Below are positions 33,485 through 43,502 of a stretch of 64,000 bases of DNA, piece by piece (within the stretch, counting starts at the first letter, position 1; each line of letters begins with the position of its first letter). The notes under the pieces are model-generated. The model was given only the letters and a program-made list of their open reading frames with translations. It ran no database searches and was not told the DNA's origin. Both the position numbers and the translations under genes were made by a program. The stretch is from Bradyrhizobium sp. RP6 (GTDB lineage: Bacteria; Pseudomonadota; Alphaproteobacteria; Rhizobiales; Xanthobacteraceae), in the NCBI RefSeq assembly GCF_003837805.1, contig NZ_RQIT01000009.1:62001-126000 (forward strand). Reading direction: 5' to 3'.

Positions 33485-34865
33485 GCCGGATACGAAGCAG
33501 GGCGCGGAAGAGGGGGCGGCGAAGAAGTCGCGCGGCCGCGGCTTCGTCATGACCCTGATCACGCTCGCGATCCTGGGCGGCCTTGGCTATCTCGGCTGGA
33601 TCGTCACGCATCAGCAGCAAGCCAACAACCGCAATCAGCGCCCCGATCTGCCGGTGCCCGTGCTGGCCGCAACGCCGCGCATCCAGGACGTGCCGGTCTA
33701 TCTCGACGGCGTCGGAGCGATCCGCGCGCTCAACACCGTGACCGTGCGCTCGCAGGTCGACGGCAAGCTGATCGCGGTCAACTTCAAGGAGGGCCAGGAC
33801 GTCAAGAAGGGTGACGTGCTCGGCGAGATCGATCCGGCTATCTATCAGGCGCAGTACGACCAGGCGGTGGCCAAGAAGGCGCAGGACCAGGCCCAGCTCG
33901 CCAATCAGCGCATCGATCTCGCCCGTTACGAGCAGCTCGCCGCCTCCAATGCCGGCTCCAAGCAGCAGGCCGATACCCAGCGCGCGCTGGTGGCGCAGAC
34001 CGAGGCGCTGGTGAAAGCCGACCAGGCCGCGATCGACAACGCGGCCGCGACGCTGAGCTACACCAAGATCGTGGCGCCGATCTCGGGCCGGGTCGGCCTG
34101 CGCCAGGTCGACCAGGGCAACATCGTCCACGCCTCCGACACCACCGGCCTCGTGGTGATCACGCAATTGCAGCCGATCGCGGTGTGGTTCAGCCTGCCGC
34201 AGCAGCAGATCATGCGCGTCAACGCGGCTGCCGCAAAGGGCCCGCTCGCGGTCGACGTGTTCGGCAATGACGGCATCACCGTGATCGACACCGGCAAGCT
34301 CACCGGCATCGACAACCAGGTCGACCAGACTACCGGCACGCTCAAGCTCAAGGCCGAATTCCCCAACGCCAATTACCAGCTCTGGCCGGGCCAGTTCGTC
34401 AATGTCCGCCTCAAGGTCGAGACCTTGACGCAGGCGTTGGTGGTGCCGACCTCTGCGGTGCAGCGCGGTCCGATCGGGACCTTCAGCTACGTCATCGGCG
34501 AGGACAACATCGTCTCGGCCAAGCCCGTGACGGTGACCCAGCAGAACGAGCATGACGCCGTGGTCGCCAGCGGCCTGTCGGCGAGCGACAAGGTCGTGAC
34601 CACGGGCTTTGCCAATCTGTCCGATGGATCCAAGGTGATGGTGGGCCGCGACGACCAGACCCCCTCGGCGGATCTCGCTCCGCGCAAGCGCTCGCGCGGG
34701 CCTGACGCCCAGAAGAAGGATGGTGCCAAAGAAGGCCAGAAGGATTCGCAAGGCAAGGACGGCGAGTTCCGTGCCAAGCGGAAGAGCAGCGAAGGCGACC
34801 AGAAGGGACAGACCGGGCCGGCACCGGGGCCGGGGGCATCGGGAAGCGGAGCCAAGCAGCCATGA
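33474..34865 (+). CDS. mdtA: RND efflux periplasmic adaptor (HlyD/MdtA family)
   Basis: A membrane-fusion protein of 463 residues: a cytoplasmic stub, one membrane anchor (MTLITLAILGGLGYLGWIV), the lipoyl halves (VRSQVDGKLIAVNFKEGQDV and SYTKIVAPISGRVGLRQVDQ) around an alpha-hairpin rich in Gln and Ala, then beta-barrel and membrane-proximal domains (LWPGQFVNVRLKVETLTQAL). The order matches MdtA. An unusually charged, Lys/Gly/Gln-rich tail of about 70 residues, ending AKQP, follows the last domain and is likely disordered. The start overlaps the outer-membrane-factor gene. The naming follows family likeness; substrates are unknown. Confidence 0.9.
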   Translation: MLFKPDTKQGAEEGAAKKSRGRGFVMTLITLAILGGLGYLGWIVTHQQQANNRNQRPDLPVPVLAATPRIQDVPVYLDGVGAIRALNTVTVRSQVDGKLIAVNFKEGQDVKKGDVLGEIDPAIYQAQYDQAVAKKAQDQAQLANQRIDLARYEQLAASNAGSKQQADTQRALVAQTEALVKADQAAIDNAAATLSYTKIVAPISGRVGLRQVDQGNIVHASDTTGLVVITQLQPIAVWFSLPQQQIMRVNAAAAKGPLAVDVFGNDGITVIDTGKLTGIDNQVDQTTGTLKLKAEFPNANYQLWPGQFVNVRLKVETLTQALVVPTSAVQRGPIGTFSYVIGEDNIVSAKPVTVTQQNEHDAVVASGLSASDKVVTTGFANLSDGSKVMVGRDDQTPSADLAPRKRSRGPDAQKKDGAKEGQKDSQGKDGEFRAKRKSSEGDQKGQTGPAPGPGASGSGAKQP

Positions 34866-34902
34866 TCCCGACAACAGCCGCTTGAAGCGGCAGGCAGATC
34901 CC

Positions 34903-37900
34903 ATGGGTGTCTCCGAACCCTTCATCCGACGGCCGATCGCGACCTCGCTGCTCGGCATTGCGCTCATGATCGGTGGGCTGCTGGGCTATTTCGCGCTGCC
35001 GGTCTCGGCGCTGCCCCAGGTCGATTTCCCGACCGTGCAGGTGACGACGCAGCTTCCGGGCGCCAGCCCCGACGTCATCGCCTCACTGATCACCGCGCCG
35101 CTGGAGCGGCAGCTCGGCCAGATCCCGTCGCTGTCGGCGATGAACTCGACCAGCTCGTTCGGCGTCAGCCAGATCTCGCTCCAGTTCGACCTCAACCGCG
35201 ATATCGACGGCGCGACCCAGGACGTGCAGGCCGCGATCAACGCGGCGGCCGGCGTGCTGCCCAAGACGCTGCCCTATCCGCCGACCTACGCCAAGGTGAA
35301 CCCGGCGGATGCGCCGGTGATGACGCTGGCGCTGCGCTCCGACACGATCTCGTTGCGCGTGATGAGCGACATCGCCGACACCATTCTGGCGCAACGCTTG
35401 AGCCAGATATCCGGCGTCGGGCGCGTGTCGGTGCTCGGCGGGCTGAAGCCGGCCGTACGCATCCAGGCGGATCTCGCGCGCCTTGCCGCCTACGGCATCG
35501 CCATGGAGGATCTGCGCACAGCGATCGCCAATGCCAACGTATCAGGGCCGAAGGGCTCGCTCGACGGCGCGCAGCAATCCTATATCATCGCCGCCAACGA
35601 CCAGATCGCCGCCGCAGACGCTTACAAGCCGGTCATCATTGCCTATCGCAACGGCTCGCCCGTCACCATTGGCGACGTCGCCCAGATCGTCGACGGCCTC
35701 GAGAACGACCGCACCGGCGGCTGGTACCAGGGCACGCCGGCCGTCATCATCGACATCCAGCGCCAGCCCGGCGCCAACGTCATCGACGTGGTCAGCCAGA
35801 TCCGCGCGGAAATCCCGAAAGTGCAGCGCGCGATCCCGGCCGGCGTGAACCTCACGATCGTCTCCGACCGCACCGTCACCATCCGCGCCTCGGTGCGCGA
35901 CGTGCAGTTCACGCTGGTGCTTGCCGTCGTGCTGGTGACGCTGGTGGTGCTGCTGTTCCTGCGCTCGCTGCGCGCCACGCTCATTGCGGGCGTCGCGCTG
36001 CCGCTGTCGCTGATCACGAGCTTCGGCATCATGTATTTTGCCGGCTTCAGCCTCGACAATTTCTCGCTGATGGCGCTCACGATCGGCACCGGATTCGTCG
36101 TCGACGACGCCATCGTCATGATCGAAAACATCGTCCGCCACATGGAGAACGGCGACAGCGCGATGGAGGCCTCGCTGAAAGGCGCCAGCGAGATCGGCTT
36201 CACCGTGATCTCGCTGACGGTGTCGCTGATCGCGGTGTTCATTCCGCTCTTGTTCATGTCGGGTCTCGTCGGGCGCATGTTCCGCGAATTCGCGCTGACC
36301 TTGACCATCGCGGTCGTGACGTCGGCGGTGGTCTCGCTGACGCTGACGCCGATGATGTGCTCCCGTTTACTCAAGCATGCCCATCAGGAGCTGGCGGTGC
36401 CGGGATTGGCGGCGATCAGCCGTTTCATCGACCGCACGGTCGACGCCTATCACAGATCGCTTTTGTGGGTCCTGGAGCGCCAGCGCGCCACGCTCGTCGT
36501 GACCTTCGCCACGCTAATCGCCACCCTGGTGCTCTATGTCGTCGCGCCGAAGGGGTTCCTCCCGCTGCAGGATACCGCCTCGATCACGGCGGTGACGGAG
36601 GCCGGACCCGACGTCTCGTTTGCGGAGATGAAGAAACGACAGGCCGAGGCGGCCGACGCCATCAGGGCCGACCCTGATGTGGTCGGCGTGGTCTCGGTGA
36701 TCGGCGCGGGCTCGGTCAACCCGACCACCAATGTCGGCCGGCTCGTCATGAGCTTGAGGCCGCGCGGCGAGCGGCGCGAGGACGTCACAGGCGTCGTCGC
36801 CCGGCTGAAGGAGCGGGTATCAGCCATCCCCGGCATGACCGTCTATTTCCAGCCGGTGCAGGACGTGCAGATCTCGACCCAATCGAGCCGTTCGCAATAC
36901 CAGTACACGCTGACCGGCACCGATGCGACGCTGGTCTCGGAATGGGCGCGCAAGCTGGTTGCGGAGATGCGGCGCGATCCCTTGTTCCGGGACGTCTCCT
37001 CCGAGGCGCAGGAAGGGGGCTTGCGGGCCCAGCTCGATGTCGACCGCACCCGCGCCGGTCAGCTCGGCGTTAGCCTCCAGGCCATCACCGACACGCTGAA
37101 CGACGCCTTCGCGCAGCGACAAATCTCGACCATTTACGGGCAGGCCAACCAGTACCGCGTGGTGCTGGAGGCGTTGCCGATGTACCAGCGCGATCCTTCG
37201 ATCCTGTCAAAACTCTATCTGCCGGGGGCCGCCAGCAGCACCGTCGGCGCGCCCAGTGCCCAGGTGCCGCTCTCGGCCGTGGCGACGCTGAAGCGGACCA
37301 CGGCGCCGCTGGCGATCTCGCATCAGGCGCAGTTCCCGTCCGTGTCGCTCAGCTTCAACCTCGCACCGGGCGCGGCGCTCGGCGACGCCGTCGAGGCGGT
37401 CAAGGCCATCGAGACCCGGATCGGCATGCCCAACAGTATCGTCGGCGTCTATGCCGGCGATGCCGCCGAGTTCGCCAGGGCGCTTGCCGGACAGCCCTGG
37501 CTGCTGCTCGCCGCCGTCATCACCATCTACATCGTGCTGGGTGTGCTCTATGAGAGCTACATCCATCCGATCACGATCCTTTCGACGCTGCCCTCGGCCG
37601 GCGTCGGTGCGATCCTGGCGCTGATGCTGTTCGGTCAGGACCTCTCGGTGATCGGCCTGATCGGCATCATCCTCTTGATGGGCATCGTCAAGAAGAACGC
37701 GATCATGATGATCGACTTCGCGCTGGAGGCCGAGCGCGGGCAGGGGATGTCACCCAACGAGGCGATCGTGCAGGCCTGCCTGCTGCGCTTCCGTCCCATC
37801 ATGATGACGACGCTGGCGGCGCTGTTCGGCGCGCTGCCGCTCGCGATCGAGAGCGGCACCGGCGCCGAGCTGCGCTTTCCGCTCGGCATCTCCATCATCG

Positions 37901-38052
37901 GCGGCCTGCTACTGAGCCAGCTGCTGACGCTCTACACCACGCCGGTGATCTACCTCGCGCTCGACCGCATCAACCGCCGCCTCGAGCAGGCGCTGCCGCC
38001 GGCCGAACCCGGGGGACCGCCGGTCGCAGGCGCGACCGAGGGGATGCAGTGA
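34903..38052 (+). CDS. mdtB: RND efflux inner-membrane pump, MdtB-like
   Basis: An AcrB-type transporter of 1049 residues. ATG 34903 was chosen because it begins the family N-terminus MGVSEPFIRRPIATSLLGIA; the frame is open upstream inside the adaptor gene. Twelve membrane helices flank two large periplasmic porter loops. The proton-relay pair is in GFVVDDAIVMIENIVRHMEN (helix 4), and GIVKKNAIMMIDFALEAERG marks helix 10. In E. coli MdtB and MdtC form a B2C heterotrimer. Here too a second RND gene follows and overlaps the stop (TGATG at 38050-38054), so a heteromeric pump is likely. Confidence 0.92.
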   Translation: MGVSEPFIRRPIATSLLGIALMIGGLLGYFALPVSALPQVDFPTVQVTTQLPGASPDVIASLITAPLERQLGQIPSLSAMNSTSSFGVSQISLQFDLNRDIDGATQDVQAAINAAAGVLPKTLPYPPTYAKVNPADAPVMTLALRSDTISLRVMSDIADTILAQRLSQISGVGRVSVLGGLKPAVRIQADLARLAAYGIAMEDLRTAIANANVSGPKGSLDGAQQSYIIAANDQIAAADAYKPVIIAYRNGSPVTIGDVAQIVDGLENDRTGGWYQGTPAVIIDIQRQPGANVIDVVSQIRAEIPKVQRAIPAGVNLTIVSDRTVTIRASVRDVQFTLVLAVVLVTLVVLLFLRSLRATLIAGVALPLSLITSFGIMYFAGFSLDNFSLMALTIGTGFVVDDAIVMIENIVRHMENGDSAMEASLKGASEIGFTVISLTVSLIAVFIPLLFMSGLVGRMFREFALTLTIAVVTSAVVSLTLTPMMCSRLLKHAHQELAVPGLAAISRFIDRTVDAYHRSLLWVLERQRATLVVTFATLIATLVLYVVAPKGFLPLQDTASITAVTEAGPDVSFAEMKKRQAEAADAIRADPDVVGVVSVIGAGSVNPTTNVGRLVMSLRPRGERREDVTGVVARLKERVSAIPGMTVYFQPVQDVQISTQSSRSQYQYTLTGTDATLVSEWARKLVAEMRRDPLFRDVSSEAQEGGLRAQLDVDRTRAGQLGVSLQAITDTLNDAFAQRQISTIYGQANQYRVVLEALPMYQRDPSILSKLYLPGAASSTVGAPSAQVPLSAVATLKRTTAPLAISHQAQFPSVSLSFNLAPGAALGDAVEAVKAIETRIGMPNSIVGVYAGDAAEFARALAGQPWLLLAAVITIYIVLGVLYESYIHPITILSTLPSAGVGAILALMLFGQDLSVIGLIGIILLMGIVKKNAIMMIDFALEAERGQGMSPNEAIVQACLLRFRPIMMTTLAALFGALPLAIESGTGAELRFPLGISIIGGLLLSQLLTLYTTPVIYLALDRINRRLEQALPPAEPGGPPVAGATEGMQ

Positions 38053-41000
38053 TGGCATCGATCTCGGAGCCCTTCATCCGCCGGCCGGTCGCGACCACGC
38101 TGCTGTCGATCGGGCTGTTCCTGCTGGGTGTCGTCGCCTACCATTTCTTGCCCGTCGCCTCGGTCCCGAACGTCGATTTCCCCGCCATCTTTGTCTCGGC
38201 CAGCCGGCCCGGCGCCGACCCGTCCGTGATGGCGGCCACGGTGGCTTCGCCACTAGAGCGGCGGCTAGGCGAGATCGCCGGGATCAACCAGATCACCTCG
38301 ACCTCCACCCTCGGCACGACCAGCATCCAGCTCCAGTTCGACATCGGCCGCAACATCGACAAGGCCGCACGCGACGTCCAGGCGGCGATCAACGCCGCGA
38401 TGGTCGACCTGCCAAGCGACCTGCCGACGTTGCCGCGCTTCCGCAAGGCGAATACGGCCGGCGCGCCGGTTTTCGTGCTGGCGCTGACCTCGAAGACGCT
38501 GTCGGCGAGCGCGATCTACGACGTCGCCGACACCGTGCTGGCGCAGCGCATCTCGCAAGTGCCGGGCGTCGGTGACGTCACCGTGTCCGGCGCCGACCAG
38601 CCGGCCGTGCGGGTGCAGCTCAACCCCGTGGCGCTGTCGAACGCCGGGATCGCCACCGACGACGTCCGGACCGCGATCATCAACGCCAACCCGCTCGGTC
38701 CCGTCGGCATTTTCGAAGGCGAGCGTCAGAGCGAGACGCTGGCGCTCAATCGGCAGATGCGCACCGCGAAGGAGTTCCGCGACATCCTCATCAAGAGCTC
38801 CAACGGCAATTTCGTGCGGCTCTCGGACGTCGCCGACATCGAGGATTCCGTCCGCAACGCCCGCTCGATCGCCTGGTTCAACAAGCAGCCGGCAGTCCTG
38901 ATCCAGATCACCAAGCAGGGTGATGCCAACGTCATCGACACCGTCGACAGGGTGAAGGCGCTGATCCCCGCGCTGAAGCAGTGGATCCCGGCCGGCGTCG
39001 AGATCTCCACTTTGGTCGACCGCACCGGCACGATTCGCGCCAGCGTGCTGGACATGCAGTGGACCCTGCTTGCGACCGCGTTCCTGGTGATGGCCGTGGT
39101 GTTCGTGTTCCTGCGGCGGCTGACCCCGACGATCGCGGCCGGCATCTCGGTGCCGCTGGCGCTGGCCGGCACCTGCGCCGGCATGTGGGTCGCGGGCTTC
39201 TCGATCGACAATCTGTCGCTGATGGCGCTGGCGATTTCCGTCGGCTTCGTGGTCGACGATGCCATCGTCATGATCGAGAACATGTATCGCAATCTCGAGC
39301 AGGGCATGCGGCCGTTCCGGGCGGCGCAGCAGGGCGCGAAGCAGATCGGATTCACGGTGGTCTCGATCAGCCTGTCGCTGATCGCCGCCTTCACGCCGTT
39401 GATCTTCATGGACGGCATCGTCGGCCGCCTGCTGCGCGAGTTCTCGCTGACGCTGACCTTCGCGATCCTGGTCTCGACGCTCGTGTCGCTCACGGTCACG
39501 CCGATGATCTGCGCCCACTACATCCGGCAGACCACGTCCAGCACCGCGACCCTGTTCGACCGCCTCATCGAGGGGTCGCTGACGCGCATCGTCGCCTTTT
39601 ACGCCAAAACCCTGCGCGCCGTGCTGGACTACCCGCTGGCGACGCTGCTGGTGTTCTTCGCCACCATCGGCCTCACCGTGACGCTCTACATCAAGGTCCC
39701 CAAAGGCTATTTCCCGACCGACGATTCCGGCTTCGTCATCGGGGCGACGCGGGCCTCGGCCGACATCTCGTTCCAGTCGATGCTGGGCCTCCAGCAGCGG
39801 CTCGCCGACATCGTGATGAAGGATCCCGCCGTGGCCGGCATCGGCTCGACCGTCGGCGCCGGCGGTGGGCCGGGGGGAGCGACATCGAACCGCGGCATCA
39901 TGTATATCAGCCTCAAGCCGCCGGAGGAGCGCGACCACGTCTCGACGGAGGTTGTGATCGACCGTCTGAGACGCGCGCTGTATCCTGTGCCCGGCATCCG
40001 CCTCTTCATGTTCGCCGCCCAGGACGTCCGTGCCGGCGGCCGGCAGAGTGATTCCAACTACCAGTACACTCTGACCAGCACCGACCTTGGTCTGCTGCAG
40101 AAGTGGGCGCCGATCGTCGCCAAGCGCATGGAGAGCGTCGAGGGCATCACCGACATCTCCAGCGACCGCGATCCCGGCGGGCTTCAGTTGACCCTGAGCA
40201 TCGATCGACAAAAGGCCTCGGCGCTCGGCGTCAGGGTGCAGGACATCGACAACGCGCTGAACAACGCCTTCTCGCAGCGGCAGATCTCGATCATCTATAC
40301 CCAGCGCAACCAGTACATGACCGTGCTCGAGATCGATCCGAAATTCCAGGTCGACCCATCCAACCTCGATCGTATCTATGTCGCGGGCGCCGGCGACGCG
40401 CAGGTGCCGCTGTCGGCCGTGGTGCACGCGAGCCGCGGGCTCGCCGCGCTCGCGGTCTATCACTCGCAGTCGTTCCCCTCGACCACGGTGTCGTTCAATC
40501 TGCTGCCGAGCGTGCAGCTGCAAGCGGCGACCCAGAACATCCAGCGTGCGGTGGAAGAGTTGCATATGCCCGAAGGCATTCGCGGCAGTTTTGACGGCAA
40601 TGCCGGGGATTTTGCCAAGACCAGCGGCCGGCAGCCGCTTCTGATCCTCGGTGCGTTGGTGGCGATGTACATCGTGCTGGGGGTGCTCTATGAGAGCCTC
40701 GCCCATCCGCTCACAATCATCTCGACGCTGCCCTCGGCGGGGCTCGGCGCGCTGCTCGCGCTTCAGCTCACCAATACGCCGCTGACCGTGATCGCCTTCG
40801 TCGGCATCATCTTGTTGATCGGCATCGTCAAGAAGAACGGCATCATGATGGTGGATTTCGCGCTTGACGCCGAACGCCAGCGCGGCCTGTCCTCGGCGGA
40901 GGCGATCTTCGAGGCCTGCCAGACGCGCTTCCGGCCGATCCTGATGACGACCATGGCGGCGCTGTTCGCCGGCATTCCGCTCGTGGTCGCGACCGGCCCC

Positions 41001-41156
41001 GGCACGGAGCTGCGCCGCCCGCTCGGCATCACCATCATCGGCGGCCTGTTCGTCTCTCAGATCCTGACGCTCTACACCACGCCCGTGATCTACCTGTTGA
41101 TCGACCGCCTGCGGCGGCGGTCCGAGCCGCGTCCGCTGGCGGCACCGGCGGAATAG
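38052..41156 (+). CDS. mdtC: RND efflux inner-membrane pump, MdtC-like
   Basis: The second AcrB-type subunit, 1034 residues, from the ATG at 38052 (overlapping the TGA of the previous gene, preceded by GAGGGG). It repeats the same architecture: ISEPFIRRPVATTLLSIGLF at the N-terminus, VGFVVDDAIVMIENMYRNLE with the helix-4 aspartates, and GIVKKNGIMMVDFALDAERQ in helix 10. Both subunits retain the acidic pair, so both could conduct protons. The operon ends here; a DTW-domain gene starts 37 bases later with its own start context. Drug, metal or plant-compound export are all plausible for rhizobial relatives. Confidence 0.92.
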   Translation: MASISEPFIRRPVATTLLSIGLFLLGVVAYHFLPVASVPNVDFPAIFVSASRPGADPSVMAATVASPLERRLGEIAGINQITSTSTLGTTSIQLQFDIGRNIDKAARDVQAAINAAMVDLPSDLPTLPRFRKANTAGAPVFVLALTSKTLSASAIYDVADTVLAQRISQVPGVGDVTVSGADQPAVRVQLNPVALSNAGIATDDVRTAIINANPLGPVGIFEGERQSETLALNRQMRTAKEFRDILIKSSNGNFVRLSDVADIEDSVRNARSIAWFNKQPAVLIQITKQGDANVIDTVDRVKALIPALKQWIPAGVEISTLVDRTGTIRASVLDMQWTLLATAFLVMAVVFVFLRRLTPTIAAGISVPLALAGTCAGMWVAGFSIDNLSLMALAISVGFVVDDAIVMIENMYRNLEQGMRPFRAAQQGAKQIGFTVVSISLSLIAAFTPLIFMDGIVGRLLREFSLTLTFAILVSTLVSLTVTPMICAHYIRQTTSSTATLFDRLIEGSLTRIVAFYAKTLRAVLDYPLATLLVFFATIGLTVTLYIKVPKGYFPTDDSGFVIGATRASADISFQSMLGLQQRLADIVMKDPAVAGIGSTVGAGGGPGGATSNRGIMYISLKPPEERDHVSTEVVIDRLRRALYPVPGIRLFMFAAQDVRAGGRQSDSNYQYTLTSTDLGLLQKWAPIVAKRMESVEGITDISSDRDPGGLQLTLSIDRQKASALGVRVQDIDNALNNAFSQRQISIIYTQRNQYMTVLEIDPKFQVDPSNLDRIYVAGAGDAQVPLSAVVHASRGLAALAVYHSQSFPSTTVSFNLLPSVQLQAATQNIQRAVEELHMPEGIRGSFDGNAGDFAKTSGRQPLLILGALVAMYIVLGVLYESLAHPLTIISTLPSAGLGALLALQLTNTPLTVIAFVGIILLIGIVKKNGIMMVDFALDAERQRGLSSAEAIFEACQTRFRPILMTTMAALFAGIPLVVATGPGTELRRPLGITIIGGLFVSQILTLYTTPVIYLLIDRLRRRSEPRPLAAPAE

Positions 41157-41192
41157 GTTGTTCAAGCGCCGCACGAAGCGTATAGCGCGCCC

Positions 41193-41927
41193 ATGTCGAA
41201 CCCAGCAGATACGGCCGCTGCCGATCCCATTCCCGAATGCCCGCACTGCCAGAAGCCGATGCCGCTCTGCATCTGCGACAGCGTCACACCGATCGAAAAC
41301 CGGCTGTCGCTCCTGATCCTCCAGCATCCGCAGGAGCAGGACAGGGCGCTCGGCACCGCGCGGCTGCTTGCCAGGCATTTCGCCGATGCCACAGTGCGGG
41401 TCGGCCTGTCCTGGCCGAGCCTGTCCAAGGCGCTGGGGCGGCCGGTCGAGAACGCCTCGCACTGGGCCGTACTCTATCTCGGCTCGGCGCGCGCGGCAGA
41501 TCTCGAGGCCAAAGGCGAGATCGTCGCGCTCAACCGCAAGGGTGAGGTCGCGGAGAACCAGCGCGCAATCCTCGGCAAGCTCGAAGGCGTGGTGCTGCTC
41601 GACGGTACCTGGAGCCAGGCCAAGGCGCTATGGTGGCGCAATCCGTGGATGCTCAAGTGTCAGCGCGTGATCCTCAACCCGGCGCACCCCTCGCGCTATG
41701 GGCGTCTGCGCAAGGAGCCGCGCAGCGACGGGCTCTCGACCATTGAGGCCGCGGCGACGATCCTTGCCGGACTAGAGCGGCGTCCTGACATCGCCGACAC
41801 GCTGCATGCGAGTTTTGACCGGCTGTTGACACGATATCGCGAGGTCCAGGCCGAGATGCCGGAATTGGCGCCCAAACCGGCCCCGAAGGGCCGCCGGCGC
41901 GACTTCCGGCGTCGCAAACGCGCCTGA
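41193..41927 (+). CDS. DTW-domain tRNA-uridine aminocarboxypropyltransferase
   Basis: A 244-residue protein. An N-terminal cysteine cluster CPHCQKPMPLCIC (16-28) is probably a zinc site. The DTW core has ILQHPQEQDRALGTARLL, the name-giving DGTWSQAKAL, and RYGRLRKEPRSDGLSTIEA. Characterised members (E. coli TapT/YfiP, human DTWD1/2) use S-adenosylmethionine to add the acp group to uridine in tRNA (acp3U). A basic tail KGRRRDFRRRKRA may help bind tRNA. It lies between the efflux operon and tRNA-Cys and shows no obvious tie to either. Confidence 0.88.
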   Translation: MSNPADTAAADPIPECPHCQKPMPLCICDSVTPIENRLSLLILQHPQEQDRALGTARLLARHFADATVRVGLSWPSLSKALGRPVENASHWAVLYLGSARAADLEAKGEIVALNRKGEVAENQRAILGKLEGVVLLDGTWSQAKALWWRNPWMLKCQRVILNPAHPSRYGRLRKEPRSDGLSTIEAAATILAGLERRPDIADTLHASFDRLLTRYREVQAEMPELAPKPAPKGRRRDFRRRKRA

Positions 41928-42022
41928 CTTCGATCCACATCGGAAACAGCCGCGTCGCCGCCAGAGTCGGACGAAGGCGGTTGCCTAAATGCTTCATCCC
42001 CTATATTGCTCCGCCCTTACGG

Positions 42023-42096
42023 GGCCACGTGGCGGAGTGGTTACGCAACGGTCTGCAAAACCGTGTACACCAGTTCAATTCTGGTCGTGGCCTCCA
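42023..42096 (+). tRNA. tRNA-Cys (anticodon GCA)
   Basis: Seventy-four bases fold as a cloverleaf: acceptor GGCCACG with CGTGGCC, D arm GGCGGAGTGGTTACGC, anticodon stem ACGGT/ACCGT around CTGCAAA (anticodon GCA), T arm CCAGTTCAATTCTGG, discriminator T and an encoded CCA at 42094-42096. Confidence 0.96.
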
Positions 42097-42329
42097 TCAT
42101 AAAGATCTGAATCTACTTGCTAAATCTCCTCCTTGTCTGTTCGGCCAATTCCGGCCTGCTAGCGGATTGCTAGGCCTTCGCCTCCCGTTTTGAGCGGCTG
42201 TTGAACGCGATATGATCATTGCCGCAGCAACCTCCTGTGTGGCCGGTCGAGGTTGCTCACGTGGCCGTGCCTTGCAAGGGAACCGGAACTCATCCATGAT
42301 TGTTCCGAAATTAGTCCGAGTTGCGTTAA

Positions 42330-42554
42330 GTGAAGCACATTGCACCCGACGAGCTTCAGCGTCGTCCCGTTTTCGTCAAGTTTGACAAGATCGCGCTCGC
42401 AATCGTCGGGGCTGTGGCCGCGTTAGCGGTCTTCTGGGGGGCGACTAATCGAGGGCCCGAGGCGGCAAAGGGCGCGCCTGCGAAGGCGGATCCGCCCGCA
42501 TGCTATTCGATCGGCACGTCGGTATCCTCCGGGTGTGCCGAAAGAGCCAAGTGA
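42330..42554 (+). CDS. Small single-span membrane protein, hypothetical
   Basis: A 74-codon ORF from GTG 42330. It has a charged N-terminus (KHIAPDELQRRPVFVKFDK), one hydrophobic segment (IALAIVGAVAALAVFWGA) and a short Ala/Pro-rich tail with two cysteines (PACYSIGTSVSSGCAERAK), consistent with a one-pass inner-membrane protein with a periplasmic C-terminus. No clear ribosome-binding site is visible before the GTG. No family recognised. Confidence 0.45.
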   Translation: MKHIAPDELQRRPVFVKFDKIALAIVGAVAALAVFWGATNRGPEAAKGAPAKADPPACYSIGTSVSSGCAERAK

Positions 42555-42825
42555 CCCGACGAAACAGCCCGTGGCATTTGCCTTCCGCCAGTTCGACACA
42601 GGACGGGCTATGATAGCCGTCGGGATTGCCGGGTGGATATTCTGGCGATCGTCATCATCATTCCTCTGAGCGCGAGCAAGAGCCCGCCAGCGTAAGCCCG
42701 CAAGGTGCAGGCGGGGCCACACCGGATTTGTCCGGCCCCCCGCGCCAACCGCCGATTCAGGCCCGCTGGCATGGAGTTCGCATCGATCGGGCGAAATATC
42801 CGATCAATCGAGCGCTGGAGAAGCC

Positions 42826-42972
42826 GTGGGCGAGATCGTCCGATTTGTCCCGAAATCCGAGCTGGAGCGGGCTCGCCTCATTCGCGAGGCGCGCGCGATC
42901 TATGACAGCATCTTTCCACCGGCCGCACCCGACCGGGCGCCGCAGGACAGCGAGGAACGCGTCAAGAATTGA
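42826..42972 (+). CDS. Small conserved hypothetical protein (48 residues)
   Basis: GTG 42826 with GGAG five bases upstream opens a 48-codon frame: GEIVRFVPKSELERARLIRE, an amphipathic helix, then ARAIYDSIFPPAAP and an acidic tail. Very similar small proteins occur in Bradyrhizobium as far as I recall. It is too short for a functional guess; it is soluble and probably helical. Confidence 0.5.
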   Translation: MGEIVRFVPKSELERARLIREARAIYDSIFPPAAPDRAPQDSEERVKN

Positions 42973-43041
42973 TAGTTGCGCGGAGACCTGGTCGCCAAAC
43001 CGCCCGTCAGGCGGGCGCATCCGTTCACGATGAAGCCAGCC

Positions 43042-43248
43042 TCAGCTGGCCGCGTACCAGCCGTCGGGAAAGGGCAGGAGGGGCCAGGCGCCCTCGTTGT
43101 CATTGGCGGCCTTTGGAGCCGTCCTGGGCGTCGCGTCGAGGCTCCACGAGCGGGACACGAATTCCTCCTCCGGCGCGGGAGCCCGGTCCTCGAGGACCAT
43201 GACGTCCCGGACGGCATCCAGCAGCAAGTTGAATTCGGCTTCGCTCAT
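43042..43248 (-). CDS. Small conserved hypothetical protein (68 residues)
   Basis: The ATG at 43248 has a strong upstream GGAGGGT, giving a 68-residue product: MSEAEFNLLLDAVRDVMVLE, a helical start, then EEEFVSRSWSLDATP, AANDNEGAWPLLPFPDGWYA and the end. The frame continues upstream to 43380, but the ribosome-binding site and composition favour the internal ATG. Acidic and soluble, with no recognised domain. Confidence 0.5.
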   Translation of the reverse strand: MSEAEFNLLLDAVRDVMVLEDRAPAPEEEFVSRSWSLDATPRTAPKAANDNEGAWPLLPFPDGWYAAS

Positions 43249-43502
43249 CACACCCTCCGGAACGCGGATGACGCAATGTCGCAAAGCCGGTTTGTGTTCG
43301 GATTGACCCGATCGCTCGCATTTTAACGATCCGGCGATCGCGACCCGATTGGTTAACGACCCCTGAAGAATTCCGGGCAACCTTACGTGCCTCCACGGCT
43401 TCGCGGAGTGAGAGAGATCACATTCCCAGCGACTTATTTCTCCTAGCTAGGTCTTCGCACCAAATTGGCCAGCGCCGGCCGGGCAGAACGGGAGACTTGG
43501 TC

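Noticed and set aside
38265..41462. 1065-codon open frame on the minus strand
   Set aside because: It is antisense to the mdtC-like gene across its full length; its Arg/Asp/His-rich, low-homology translation is the usual by-product of GC-rich coding DNA.
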